Below are positions 1 through 7,661 of a DNA stretch of 26,904 nucleotides, one piece after another. The notes beneath the pieces were generated by a model that had not been told where the DNA came from, did no database searches, and saw nothing but the letters and a program-made list of their open reading frames with translations. Each line of letters starts with the position of its first letter. Position 1 is the stretch's first letter. The position numbers were made by a program, and so were the translations under genes. The DNA is from DATFKA01 sp042095835. GTDB lineage: Bacteria; Bacteroidota; Bacteroidia; Chitinophagales; Saprospiraceae. Where the stretch lies: assembly GCA_042095835.1 (NCBI GenBank), contig JBELML010000085.1, positions 1 to 26,904 of the forward strand. The letters are read 5' to 3'.

Positions 1-53
1 AAAAATCTTAATTGATTCTCTATACAAAACTAACTTACATAAACTCTAGTGTA

Positions 54-446
54 TTAAGACTTTATTGGTGTACAAATTTCTATGAGAAACCCGTTGATAT
101 CTTGTACATAAGCGACCTTCTGCCCCCAGGGTTTTTGAATAATTGGTGCTAGTAAAACTGCGCCAGCAGAGATCACCTTTGCTAAATCATCTTCAATATT
201 TTCAGTAGTAAACGCCAATTCTATCCCAAAAGGTTCCTGCTTAGCGACTGAAAATTGCAGATTAGTCTTGAGGTTGGATTGGGCAAGCTTTTTGGAGGCA
301 AAGGCAATCGTTGTCTCGCCAGAAATAAGCTCTCCATAGTCTCCTTCAGGAGTGACAAATTTCTTTTGAAACCCAAAGGCCTTGGTGTAGAATACTAAGG
401 TTTGTTCGACGTTTTCGACGTAAAGAATGGTGTAGGCAAAAGTCAT
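54..446 (-). CDS. VOC (glyoxalase/bleomycin resistance) fold protein
   Basis: A 130-residue protein with the length and pattern of a single-subunit vicinal-oxygen-chelate protein. The N-terminal strand (about residues 3-10) is followed by the typical helix with FYTKAFGF near residues 19-26, a central GDYGEL turn, and a C-terminal strand ending in the motif GFLIEIC, whose Glu is the usual metal ligand. The first-strand ligand position seems to be Tyr/Glu rather than His, so metal use is uncertain. Members act as lyases, dioxygenases or drug-binding proteins, and no substrate can be named here. Its start lies four bases after the stop of the upstream minus-strand lipoprotein gene, so the two are probably co-transcribed and translationally coupled. 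Confidence 0.85.
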   Translation of the reverse strand: MTFAYTILYVENVEQTLVFYTKAFGFQKKFVTPEGDYGELISGETTIAFASKKLAQSNLKTNLQFSVAKQEPFGIELAFTTENIEDDLAKVISAGAVLLAPIIQKPWGQKVAYVQDINGFLIEICTPIKS

Positions 447-450
447 CTGT

Positions 451-1623
451 TTAAGGTTCGTTTTTTAAAATATCCACAACCCATTTATCTAGTTGCTGAA
501 AATCTTTTTGGGTTTTCAGGTATCGGTCAATCCGGTTCTCGCCCATTTCCTGCACTCGGTAATTGGGCAACTGATCCTGAAAAAAGGTATCAACCATTTT
601 ATCGACAATACGCTCTTTCATTGGATGAGGTACCTCATATTCATCAATAATTGAAGCTTGAATACCCAGATGTACGACCTCATGAATTAAAGTATTGACA
701 GGGTCACTATAGCCTTTAAATTGGCCATCGGTAGTTGTGAAAATTTCAATCGCTCCCAGGGATGGATCAAAACTACCCCCAGGACCATAAAGGGTGAGGT
801 TGATTTGATATATAGGATATACCTTGAAACCCCATTGGTAGTCCTGAGCAGCTAAAACTTGTAACATCTGATCCACTTTTGAAGCTTGCAAGATGATCTT
901 TTGGTAGCCTTTCTGATAATCTTCAATCTGGTAAATACTATCCCGCATGAATGCACTTAATGCTTCAAAGTCTGAATCGGACAATTGTTTTTTCCTGGAT
1001 TTTACCTTTAAGGCTTCAATTAAGCTGCCTTCCGGTAGGCTTAGGGTATAATTGTACTGCTCGAAAAATTCAATATCGCGGATATGTCGCCAAACCCGTT
1101 CTGCCTCCAACTCAGGCCCAGGTATATTCACTTTAAACCGTCCTAGCCTTCGCATCCGAAAAAAGCGCTCTTGAAAAGCCCCATCTCGTTCTCCACTTAT
1201 TGTAGCCACTAGAGAGTCCCTCCCTACTTTCTCATAACGAATAACCTGTGGAAAGTCATGCTCGGGGTTCTCGAAAGTGCTACTAGTGGCGGATTGCTTT
1301 GTCATTCGAAAGGGTATAGCAGCACCATCATTCTGATTCGCTACCTGTGGAGTGTAGAAAATGGAACGATCTTTTTCCTCGATGCTTACCGTTTCTAGCA
1401 AGACCTCCTTTGAGCCTTTAAGGAGGTAACTTTTGCCGGACAGCCTATTATCCGCTTGGATTTTCCAATGCTCAAAAATCTCCTTCTCAGGGCTGGCTTG
1501 GTTGATCCAGGTACCCGATAACCAATGCAGGTCGGTGACTTTAGGGCTACTGCATGTGGTGACCAAAAGCGAAAGAAGCAAAGGTGCGAAAGCACCTTTT
1601 GAAAAATCACATAAGTTCATCAT
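451..1623 (-). CDS. Lipoprotein with DUF6265 lipocalin-like domain fused to HExxH domain
   Basis: A 390-residue exported protein. A hydrophobic segment at residues 11-23 ends in LVTTC, a relaxed lipobox with Cys24 as possible lipidation site. Residues about 32-145 match the DUF6265 pattern: WLSGTW near 35-39 and FENPEHDFPQVIRY near 117-130. The C-terminal half (about 165-390) is mostly helical and carries HEVVH at 314-318, with Glu337 in a following helix, as expected for a zincin-type metallopeptidase or a relic of one. Two adjacent Met codons open the frame, and either could be the start. It sits upstream of the VOC gene in one minus-strand unit. The domain identities rest on motif recognition; peptidase activity is an inference. 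Confidence 0.75.
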   Translation of the reverse strand: MMNLCDFSKGAFAPLLLSLLVTTCSSPKVTDLHWLSGTWINQASPEKEIFEHWKIQADNRLSGKSYLLKGSKEVLLETVSIEEKDRSIFYTPQVANQNDGAAIPFRMTKQSATSSTFENPEHDFPQVIRYEKVGRDSLVATISGERDGAFQERFFRMRRLGRFKVNIPGPELEAERVWRHIRDIEFFEQYNYTLSLPEGSLIEALKVKSRKKQLSDSDFEALSAFMRDSIYQIEDYQKGYQKIILQASKVDQMLQVLAAQDYQWGFKVYPIYQINLTLYGPGGSFDPSLGAIEIFTTTDGQFKGYSDPVNTLIHEVVHLGIQASIIDEYEVPHPMKERIVDKMVDTFFQDQLPNYRVQEMGENRIDRYLKTQKDFQQLDKWVVDILKNEP

Positions 1624-1651
1624 TAGGGTGTTGAGTGGAAGTTTCGATTTT

Positions 1652-1659
1652 CAAAAGTA
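1652..1659 (-). promoter_or_regulatory. Possible Bacteroidota -7 promoter box for the lipoprotein/VOC unit
   Basis: On the minus strand this reads TACTTTTG, an exact match to the TAnnTTTG -7 consensus of Bacteroidota primary sigma factors. It ends 28 bases before the lipoprotein start. No clear TTG -33 box was found at the usual spacing, so the call is tentative. Confidence 0.35.
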
Positions 1660-1743
1660 GGGAATCTTTGTTAATGAAATTTTAAACGATGCTTTATCCC
1701 AGCAAAAATAAGCGCCTGATCGACAGTTTTTTATTTCTATGAT

Positions 1744-1751
1744 TATCTTTG
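1744..1751 (+). promoter_or_regulatory. Possible Bacteroidota -7 promoter box for the PIG-L gene
   Basis: The sequence TATCTTTG matches TAnnTTTG exactly and lies 73 bases before the PIG-L start, in the 201-base divergent intergenic region. No convincing -33 TTG is seen at proper spacing. Confidence 0.35.
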
Positions 1752-1824
1752 ACGACCTTTGGCAACCGTGTGGCGCCTTTTGGGGTTTCATGGATATCAA
1801 ATCTTAAAGTAATTTACCTAAGCG

Positions 1825-4356
1825 ATGCAAACCACTAACTACCGAATTATTTTCTCTGCCTTTGTCGCGCTCTTGATTCTACCAGCACTGCTTTCTGCAC
1901 AAGCACCCAAAAGGTGGACTTCTGGAGATATTCATGAGGGCATTAAGAAACTCAATTTTCTTGGCTCAGCACTGTATCTAGCTGCCCACCCAGATGATGA
2001 AAACACTAGACTGATTGCCTACTTCGCCAATGAGAAAAAGGCCAGAACGGGTTATCTCTCAATGACTAGGGGCGATGGTGGACAAAACCTGATTGGCCCT
2101 GAGATCAGAGAACTATTAGGCATCATTCGTACCCAAGAGTTACTAGCTGCCCGACGTACTGATGGCGGTCATCAAATGTTTACACGAGCCAATGATTTTG
2201 GATATTCTAAAGCGCCCAAAGAGACCTTTAATATTTGGGATAGAGATAAAGTCCTCTCCGATGTTGTTTGGGCGATCCGCAAATGGCAACCCGATGTGAT
2301 TGTCAATCGCTTTGATCACCGTACACCAGGTCGTACGCACGGGCACCATACAGGTTCAGCTATGCTGGCAATGGACGCCTTCGATTTGGCTGCTGACCCT
2401 AATGTCTACCCAGAGCAGTTGAAATATGTAAATGCCTGGCAGACTGAAAGATTATTCTTTAACACTTCTTGGTTTTTCTTTGGTAGCCGGGAGGCTTTCG
2501 CCAAAGCGGATAAATCCTCCATGCTATCTGTTGATGCTGGTGTCTACTATCCCATCAAAGGCAAATCAAATACCGAAATTGCTGCTGAAAGTCGTAGTAT
2601 GCACAAATGCCAAGGCTTCGGTTCGGCTGGCACCAGAGGTAGTGCTTCTGAATATGTAGAGCTGATTAAAGGCAGTATGCCCGCTAGTAAAGAAGATATT
2701 TTTTCAGGTGTAAATACGACCTGGACACGTGTAGAAGGAGGCAAAGCTATCGGCAAACTGGTAAGCAAGATTGACAAGACTTTTGATTATACAGACCCCG
2801 GTGCAGTTATTCCTAGTCTAGTAAGGGTGTACAAGATGATCAAAGCCCTCCCTGATGGTTATTGGAAGTCGGTCAAACTAGAAGAGACCGAAATACTCAT
2901 TGAAGCAGCAATGGGTTTATTCTTGGAAGCAACAGCTAATGATTATTCTGCCACTGCTGGCCAAGATCTTGAGATCGGCATGGAAATGGTCAATCGCTCT
3001 AGCATCAATGCCCGCGTAAGAAAAGTACACATCGCGCCAGTAGGATTTGACACCACTTTGAATCTCACTCTAAAAGATAATCAGGCTAATAAAATTTATA
3101 AAACCATCACTCTACCAAAGGATATGAAATCAACGAATCCGTATTGGTTGAATGATCCAGCAGAATTGGGTATGTACACCGTAAAGGACCAACTACTACG
3201 TGGCCTACCCGAAACACCAAGAGCCCTTAAAGTAAAATTTGAAGTAGTCATCGAAAATGAACCTTTTGAGATCACTAAAGATGTGGTCTACAAAAGAACT
3301 GATCCTGTAGCAGGAGAAGTTTATCGCCCATTTGAGGTGATTCCTCCAGCATTCGTAAAGGTAGCCGAACCTGTGTATGTTTTTGCCAATATGGCGCCAC
3401 AAGACATCAACCTAGTAGTCACGGCGGGCGAACCCAATACCAGTGGAACAGTAGAACTCAACTTACCCGAAGGTTGGCGTAGCGAACCAGAAGTAGCGAA
3501 TTTTGAATTGACCTTAAAAGGGTCGGAAAAATCTATTCCTTTCAAACTATTCCCTCCAGAAGGGCAATCTGAAGGGCAATTAAAGCCCATTATTAAACTA
3601 GATAATGGACAGACTTTCAATCGCGAAATGATCTTGATCCAGTATGATCATATCCCTACTCAAACGGTATTACGTGAAGCCAAGTCAAAAATCGTGAAAA
3701 TTGACATTAAAAAAGAGGGAGATCGTATCGCCTACATTATGGGGGCCGGAGATGCTATTCCACAGAGTTTAGAGCAAATCGGTTATCGAGTAGATATTCT
3801 TGAAGACCATGAAATCACAAGTGCAAACCTAAAAGGATACGATGCACTAGTGATGGGAATCAGAGCTTATAACACCAACGATCGCTTGAAATTCCACCAA
3901 GAAAAGCTACTAGACTATGTCAAAAATGGTGGCACGATGATCGTACAGTATAATACCACTAGAAGATTGAAGGTGCCTAATGAAAAGCTAGGTCCCTATC
4001 CCTTGAAATTATCAAGAGATAGAGTAGCTGTAGAGGAAGCAGAGATTCGCATTCTCGATCCAGAAAATCCTGTTTTAAACTTCCCCAACAAAATCACACA
4101 AAAGGACTTTGCGGGTTGGGTACAGGAGCGTGGTCTCTATTTTCCAAATGAATGGGATGAGCGATATACTCCTGTGCTTTCTTCCAATGACCCAGGAGAA
4201 ACAGCTAAGGACGGTGGTCTACTAGTAGCAAGCTACGGAGAGGGATACTATATCTATAGTGGTTATTCTTGGTTTAGAGAGTTACCTGCGGGTGTACCTG
4301 GAGCCTTCAGGCTATTCGCTAATATGCTTTCTATTGGAAAAGAACCGAAACCCTAG
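1825..4356 (+). CDS. Secreted PIG-L (LmbE-like) family deacetylase with C-terminal GATase-like domain
   Basis: An 843-residue protein with a clear signal peptide (hydrophobic residues 8-23, probable cleavage after Ala25 in SAQ). The deacetylase domain follows: AHPDDE at 54-59 gives the zinc-binding His and Asp and the catalytic-type Asp, and a His cluster near 172-175 (THGHH) supplies the distal ligand. This family removes N-acetyl groups from sugars or related compounds on zinc. The middle (about 370-610) looks like beta-sandwich domains, and residues about 620-840 resemble a ThuA/glutamine-amidotransferase-like fold (YDALVMGIRAY, then KNGGTMIVQYN). Length and layout are typical of large exported Bacteroidota members, not of short BshB. 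A small membrane gene and a symporter follow on the same strand, suggesting that uptake of the product is linked. Confidence 0.9.
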   Translation: MQTTNYRIIFSAFVALLILPALLSAQAPKRWTSGDIHEGIKKLNFLGSALYLAAHPDDENTRLIAYFANEKKARTGYLSMTRGDGGQNLIGPEIRELLGIIRTQELLAARRTDGGHQMFTRANDFGYSKAPKETFNIWDRDKVLSDVVWAIRKWQPDVIVNRFDHRTPGRTHGHHTGSAMLAMDAFDLAADPNVYPEQLKYVNAWQTERLFFNTSWFFFGSREAFAKADKSSMLSVDAGVYYPIKGKSNTEIAAESRSMHKCQGFGSAGTRGSASEYVELIKGSMPASKEDIFSGVNTTWTRVEGGKAIGKLVSKIDKTFDYTDPGAVIPSLVRVYKMIKALPDGYWKSVKLEETEILIEAAMGLFLEATANDYSATAGQDLEIGMEMVNRSSINARVRKVHIAPVGFDTTLNLTLKDNQANKIYKTITLPKDMKSTNPYWLNDPAELGMYTVKDQLLRGLPETPRALKVKFEVVIENEPFEITKDVVYKRTDPVAGEVYRPFEVIPPAFVKVAEPVYVFANMAPQDINLVVTAGEPNTSGTVELNLPEGWRSEPEVANFELTLKGSEKSIPFKLFPPEGQSEGQLKPIIKLDNGQTFNREMILIQYDHIPTQTVLREAKSKIVKIDIKKEGDRIAYIMGAGDAIPQSLEQIGYRVDILEDHEITSANLKGYDALVMGIRAYNTNDRLKFHQEKLLDYVKNGGTMIVQYNTTRRLKVPNEKLGPYPLKLSRDRVAVEEAEIRILDPENPVLNFPNKITQKDFAGWVQERGLYFPNEWDERYTPVLSSNDPGETAKDGGLLVASYGEGYYIYSGYSWFRELPAGVPGAFRLFANMLSIGKEPKP

Positions 4357-4478
4357 GGCAATTAAGCTATCTTTCATGGACAATATGCAGAAAGCTAGCA
4401 GTAGTAAAGAAATCGACAGGTAAAGAAGCTCTTGAGCATACACCTATTGACTCATTCATCTATTAATATATTTTCGAC

Positions 4479-4604
4479 ATGGATACACCACAAGACGAAA
4501 AGCCCCCTATTTTCAAATCCTGGAATCAGATGTACGCATTTGTGCTGATTATGCATGCGATTATCGTCATCTTGTTTTACATTTTTTCGCAAGTTTACGC
4601 TTGA
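4479..4604 (+). CDS. Small single-helix membrane protein upstream of symporter (41 aa)
   Basis: The frame runs from ATG at 4479 to TGA at 4602-4604 and encodes 41 residues. It has a short acidic and proline-containing N-terminus (EKPPIFKSWNQMY), then one transmembrane helix of about 18 residues (from Tyr19 to about Phe36) and a short tail. From memory, similar small proteins with a PPxFxSW-type start and one helix are often encoded directly before sodium:solute symporters in Bacteroidota. That recurrence and the position 55 bases before the symporter start suggest a small accessory subunit. It is too short for ordinary gene calling. Function not shown. Confidence 0.7.
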   Translation: MDTPQDEKPPIFKSWNQMYAFVLIMHAIIVILFYIFSQVYA

Positions 4605-4659
4605 GGTGACTTCGAAACGGAATAGGCTATTATTAAAGACCTGACTTAATCTCTGACCA

Positions 4660-6372
4660 ATGACTACAATCGACTGGATAGTAATGTTAGTCACCATACT
4701 AGGTATTGTTGCCTATGGTGTATATAAAACCCGCAATGTCAATAATGTAAAAAGCTATTTATTAGGCGATAAAGATTTGCCTTGGTGGACTATAGGTTTA
4801 TCCATCATGGCCACACAGGCCAGTGCGATCACCTTTCTATCTACTCCTGGTCAGGCTTATGTTGATGGAATGGGCTTTGCTCAATTCTATTTTGGTCTAC
4901 CTATAGCAATGGTCATTTTAGCCATTTTTGTTATACCAATCTACTACAAACTCAATGTATATACGGCCTACGAATATTTAGAGGGCCGCTTTGACCTCAA
5001 AATGCGCGTACTCACTAGCTTTCTATTCCTTATACAGAGAGGATTAGCAGCCGGTATCACCATTTATGCTCCAGCCATCATCTTGTCTACTATTATGGGT
5101 TGGCCGCTGCGGCTGACGATCCTCTGTATTGGACTATTGGTGATTTTTTATACCGTTTTTGGAGGCACCAAAGCCGTCTCTGTGACGCAGAAACAGCAGA
5201 TGATCATCATCTTATCGGGAATGGTGCTGGCCGCCATTATTATGGTTTTCAACTTACCAAAGGATATCTCCTTCAATGATGCCTTGCATGTCGCCGGAAA
5301 AATGGGCAAACTGGAGGTGGTCAATTTTGAGTTTGACTGGAAAGATCGCTACAATATCTGGACGGGGATCTTTGGATCCGTATTCTTGTTCCTGTCTTAT
5401 TTTGGTACAGACCAGTCACAAGTGCAGCGCTACCTTTCTGGAAAGTCACTTTCGGAAAGTAGACTAGGGCTTCTCTTCAATGGTTTGCTCAAAGTGCCTA
5501 TGCAGTTCTTAGTACTTTTTGTAGGTATCCTTGTATTCGTTTTTTACCAATTTAATCAGCCTCCGGTGCATTTCAATAATGCTAATGCCGCCAATTTCAT
5601 CGGTACACAATACGAAGACCTTTACAAAGAAAGACAAGATACCGCAACGGTCATTTTCAATCAAAAGCAAAGCAAAATCCGGGAGCTACTCAGTGCTATG
5701 GATGCCGACAATGAAGCAAGTATACAGGTAGCGAGGGGAGAGTTAGACCTACTCGATCAGTTGGATAAAAACGTACGAGATTCTGTAAAAGCCTTGGTGC
5801 AATTAAATACACCAGGGGCTAAAGTCGATGACAAAGACTATGTCTTTATCACCTATATCTTGAACTATCTCCCCATCGGTATTGTCGGTTTATTGATTGC
5901 AGTGATCTTCTCCGCAGCCATGTCCTCTACTGCTTCAGAACTCAATGCATTGGCTACAACCTCTATTATCGATATCTACCGACGCCTAATCCGCCCTAAT
6001 GAAGATGACAAACATTATCTCTGGGCCTCTAAAATGATGACGGTGCTCTGGGGAGGGCTCGCCTTATTATTTGCCATCAAAGCGGAGCTATTTGACAACT
6101 TAATTCAGGCCGTGAACTATATTGGCTCCCTCTTTTATGGTGCCATATTAGGCGTATTTGCAGTAGCTTTCTTGCTTAAACAAGTAAAAGGAAATGCGGT
6201 ATTCATAGGCACCATTCTAGGAGAGATTGTAGTCCTCATTTTTGTCTTTTTAGAAAGATGGGACTACATCGAGCTAGCGTACCTATGGCTGAATCCAATA
6301 GGCTGTTTTGCTGTGGTAATTTTTAGTTTAATCTTGCAAAGATTCTTTGGGCAGAAAGAAGAAGAGGCCTAA
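4660..6372 (+). CDS. Sodium:solute symporter (SSS/SLC5 family)
   Basis: A 570-residue integral membrane protein with at least twelve hydrophobic segments. The N-terminus carries SSS signatures: YLLGDKDLPWWTIGLSIMAT near 33-52, then SAITFLSTPG, and the family region GGTKAV near 168-173. These transporters import sugars, amino acids or other solutes with sodium. A hydrophilic, charged segment of about 100 residues (roughly 294-393) interrupts the helices, as in many Bacteroidota members. The gene follows the PIG-L gene and the 41-residue membrane protein, so it may take up a deacetylated sugar or another product of that enzyme (inference). It converges on the epimerase gene with only nine bases between the stop codons. 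Confidence 0.92.
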   Translation: MTTIDWIVMLVTILGIVAYGVYKTRNVNNVKSYLLGDKDLPWWTIGLSIMATQASAITFLSTPGQAYVDGMGFAQFYFGLPIAMVILAIFVIPIYYKLNVYTAYEYLEGRFDLKMRVLTSFLFLIQRGLAAGITIYAPAIILSTIMGWPLRLTILCIGLLVIFYTVFGGTKAVSVTQKQQMIIILSGMVLAAIIMVFNLPKDISFNDALHVAGKMGKLEVVNFEFDWKDRYNIWTGIFGSVFLFLSYFGTDQSQVQRYLSGKSLSESRLGLLFNGLLKVPMQFLVLFVGILVFVFYQFNQPPVHFNNANAANFIGTQYEDLYKERQDTATVIFNQKQSKIRELLSAMDADNEASIQVARGELDLLDQLDKNVRDSVKALVQLNTPGAKVDDKDYVFITYILNYLPIGIVGLLIAVIFSAAMSSTASELNALATTSIIDIYRRLIRPNEDDKHYLWASKMMTVLWGGLALLFAIKAELFDNLIQAVNYIGSLFYGAILGVFAVAFLLKQVKGNAVFIGTILGEIVVLIFVFLERWDYIELAYLWLNPIGCFAVVIFSLILQRFFGQKEEEA

Positions 6373-6381
6373 TTAAACATA

Positions 6382-7401
6382 TCACGCTACTAACAGTTGC
6401 GCTCCCGTACCAGGGCCATCGGGAAAACGCACCTTTCCAAAGTCGATGGTGACGCCCTTTGCTATATCCTTTGCGAGTAGCAAAGCGCCGTCCATATCGA
6501 CGTAATCTAGCAAGGGCAAGAGATGGGCGATGGCCGAAATACCAATGGAGGATTCGGTCATACAACCAACCATTACTTTTAAGCCTAGACTACGCGCTTG
6601 TGCTATCATCCGGCGGGCAGGCGTGAGGCCTCCGCATTTGTTGAGTTTAATATTAATGCCGTGAAAGTAGGGTGCGCAACGTTCTACATCTGCTTCGACT
6701 TGGCAACTCTCATCAGCTATCAGCGGCAGGACACTATGTTCAAAAGCGATCTTTTGATCCTCCACTGCTTTAACAGGTATAGGTTGTTCAAGAAACTCTA
6801 CGCCGAGGTCTTTTAATTGTGGCGCCAAGTCTACCGTTTGCGGACCGGTCCAGCCTGTATTGGCATCTACTCTGAAGATGGCCGCTGTTTCTTGTCGTAG
6901 TGCTTTTATAATTTCTACATCATGATCTGTACCAAGCTTGACCTTATACAAGGGCCAAGGCATTGCTTTCATCTTGCGGACCATCTCAGGAATTTCCGCC
7001 ATACCGATCGTATAATTGGTCAATGGCAATTGTGCTATCGTAAGACCCCAAATCTCGTAAAGTGGCTTTCCTTGTTGCTTGCCATAAAGATCATGACCAG
7101 CCACATCTACCGCACACAACTCGAATGGATGCATGCCCATTTCTTTTGCTAATTCGGCCCAGTATTCCTCTGGATGATCCAAACTGGTAGTTTCGATGAG
7201 CCTCCGATGCTGCTCCAAGGTAGAGACTATCTTCTCAACCGACTGACCGTAGTAAGGTACAGCAGTAGCCTCTCCCCAGCCAATATTGCCTTGCTTATCC
7301 TCCAGCCCTACTATTACGGCAGGCTGCACATCTCTAGACTCATGCGTAATGCGAAAGGTATGTGCTAAGCGTAGATCGTATGTTTTTATGTGTAGCTTCA
7401 T
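6382..7401 (-). CDS. Dipeptide epimerase (L-Ala-D/L-Glu epimerase-like, enolase superfamily)
   Basis: A 339-residue cytoplasmic enzyme of the enolase superfamily, muconate-lactonizing subgroup. Catalytic and metal positions are all visible: KxK with Lys153 and Lys155 (YKVKLG), metal ligands Asp179 (RVDANTGW), Glu205 (LEQP) and Asp230 (IADES), and the opposite-face base Lys252 (INIKLNKCGG). MTESSIG at 281-287 and the DMDG motif at 302-305 are typical of dipeptide epimerases, where the two Asp bind the substrate amino group. These enzymes epimerise peptides such as L-Ala-D-Glu from peptidoglycan turnover. The exact dipeptide cannot be told. The start is the ATG whose complement lies at 7399-7401. 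The upstream intergenic DNA is a heptamer repeat array. Confidence 0.9.
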   Translation of the reverse strand: MKLHIKTYDLRLAHTFRITHESRDVQPAVIVGLEDKQGNIGWGEATAVPYYGQSVEKIVSTLEQHRRLIETTSLDHPEEYWAELAKEMGMHPFELCAVDVAGHDLYGKQQGKPLYEIWGLTIAQLPLTNYTIGMAEIPEMVRKMKAMPWPLYKVKLGTDHDVEIIKALRQETAAIFRVDANTGWTGPQTVDLAPQLKDLGVEFLEQPIPVKAVEDQKIAFEHSVLPLIADESCQVEADVERCAPYFHGINIKLNKCGGLTPARRMIAQARSLGLKVMVGCMTESSIGISAIAHLLPLLDYVDMDGALLLAKDIAKGVTIDFGKVRFPDGPGTGAQLLVA

Positions 7402-7402
7402 T

Positions 7403-7507
7403 TGTTATGTGCTATGTGCTATGTCTTATGTGCTATGTGCTATGTGCCAAGTGTCAAGTGTCAAGTGTCAAATGCTATGTGCTATTTGCTATTTGCTATT
7501 TGCTATG
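7403..7507. repeat. Heptamer tandem array (15 units), left arm of composite repeat
   Basis: Fifteen contiguous 7-base units fill exactly 105 bases with no phase slip. Most read TGCTATG, with variants TGCTATT, TGTCAAG, TGTCAAA and TGCCAAG grouped in blocks. The array begins one base after the epimerase start codon (complement), so it covers that gene's whole 5' leader. Confidence 0.95.
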
Positions 7508-7588
7508 TTAATGAGACCTTTGTAGTGCGCAGCAATACAATCTGGTCGAATTAATCCCGATGGAACGCTAGTGGATTTCGGGATGCTT
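7508..7588. repeat. Core of composite dispersed repeat, copy A
   Basis: An 81-base unit that begins TTAATGAGACC and contains GAATTAATCCCG, both shared with a second copy at 19791-19867. ATCCCGA (7554-7560) and TCGGGAT (7578-7584) form a perfect 7-bp inverted repeat. It is flanked on both sides by heptamer units. Nature unknown; it may be a mobile or recombination-generated intergenic element or a terminator. Confidence 0.75.
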
Positions 7589-7644
7589 TGCTAGGTATCA
7601 AGTGTCAGGTACCAAGTGTCAAATGCTATGTGTTATTTGCTATG
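7589..7644. repeat. Heptamer tandem array (8 units), right arm of composite repeat
   Basis: Eight contiguous 7-base units (56 bases) of the same degenerate family as the left arm, for example TATCAAG, TGTCAGG, TACCAAG, TGTCAAA and TGCTATG. It ends 17 bases before the sulfatase stop codon (complement). Confidence 0.9.
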
Positions 7645-7661
7645 TAATTCCCCCATTCCTC

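Noticed and set aside
7286..7525. Plus-strand frame with repeated Cys-Ala-Met and Val-Ser-Ser-Val residues
   Set aside because: Its repetitive composition is a by-product of the heptamer array and the antisense of the epimerase gene.
7403..7644. Repeat arrays considered as a CRISPR
   Set aside because: Units are contiguous 7-mers without unique spacers and there are no cas genes in the window.
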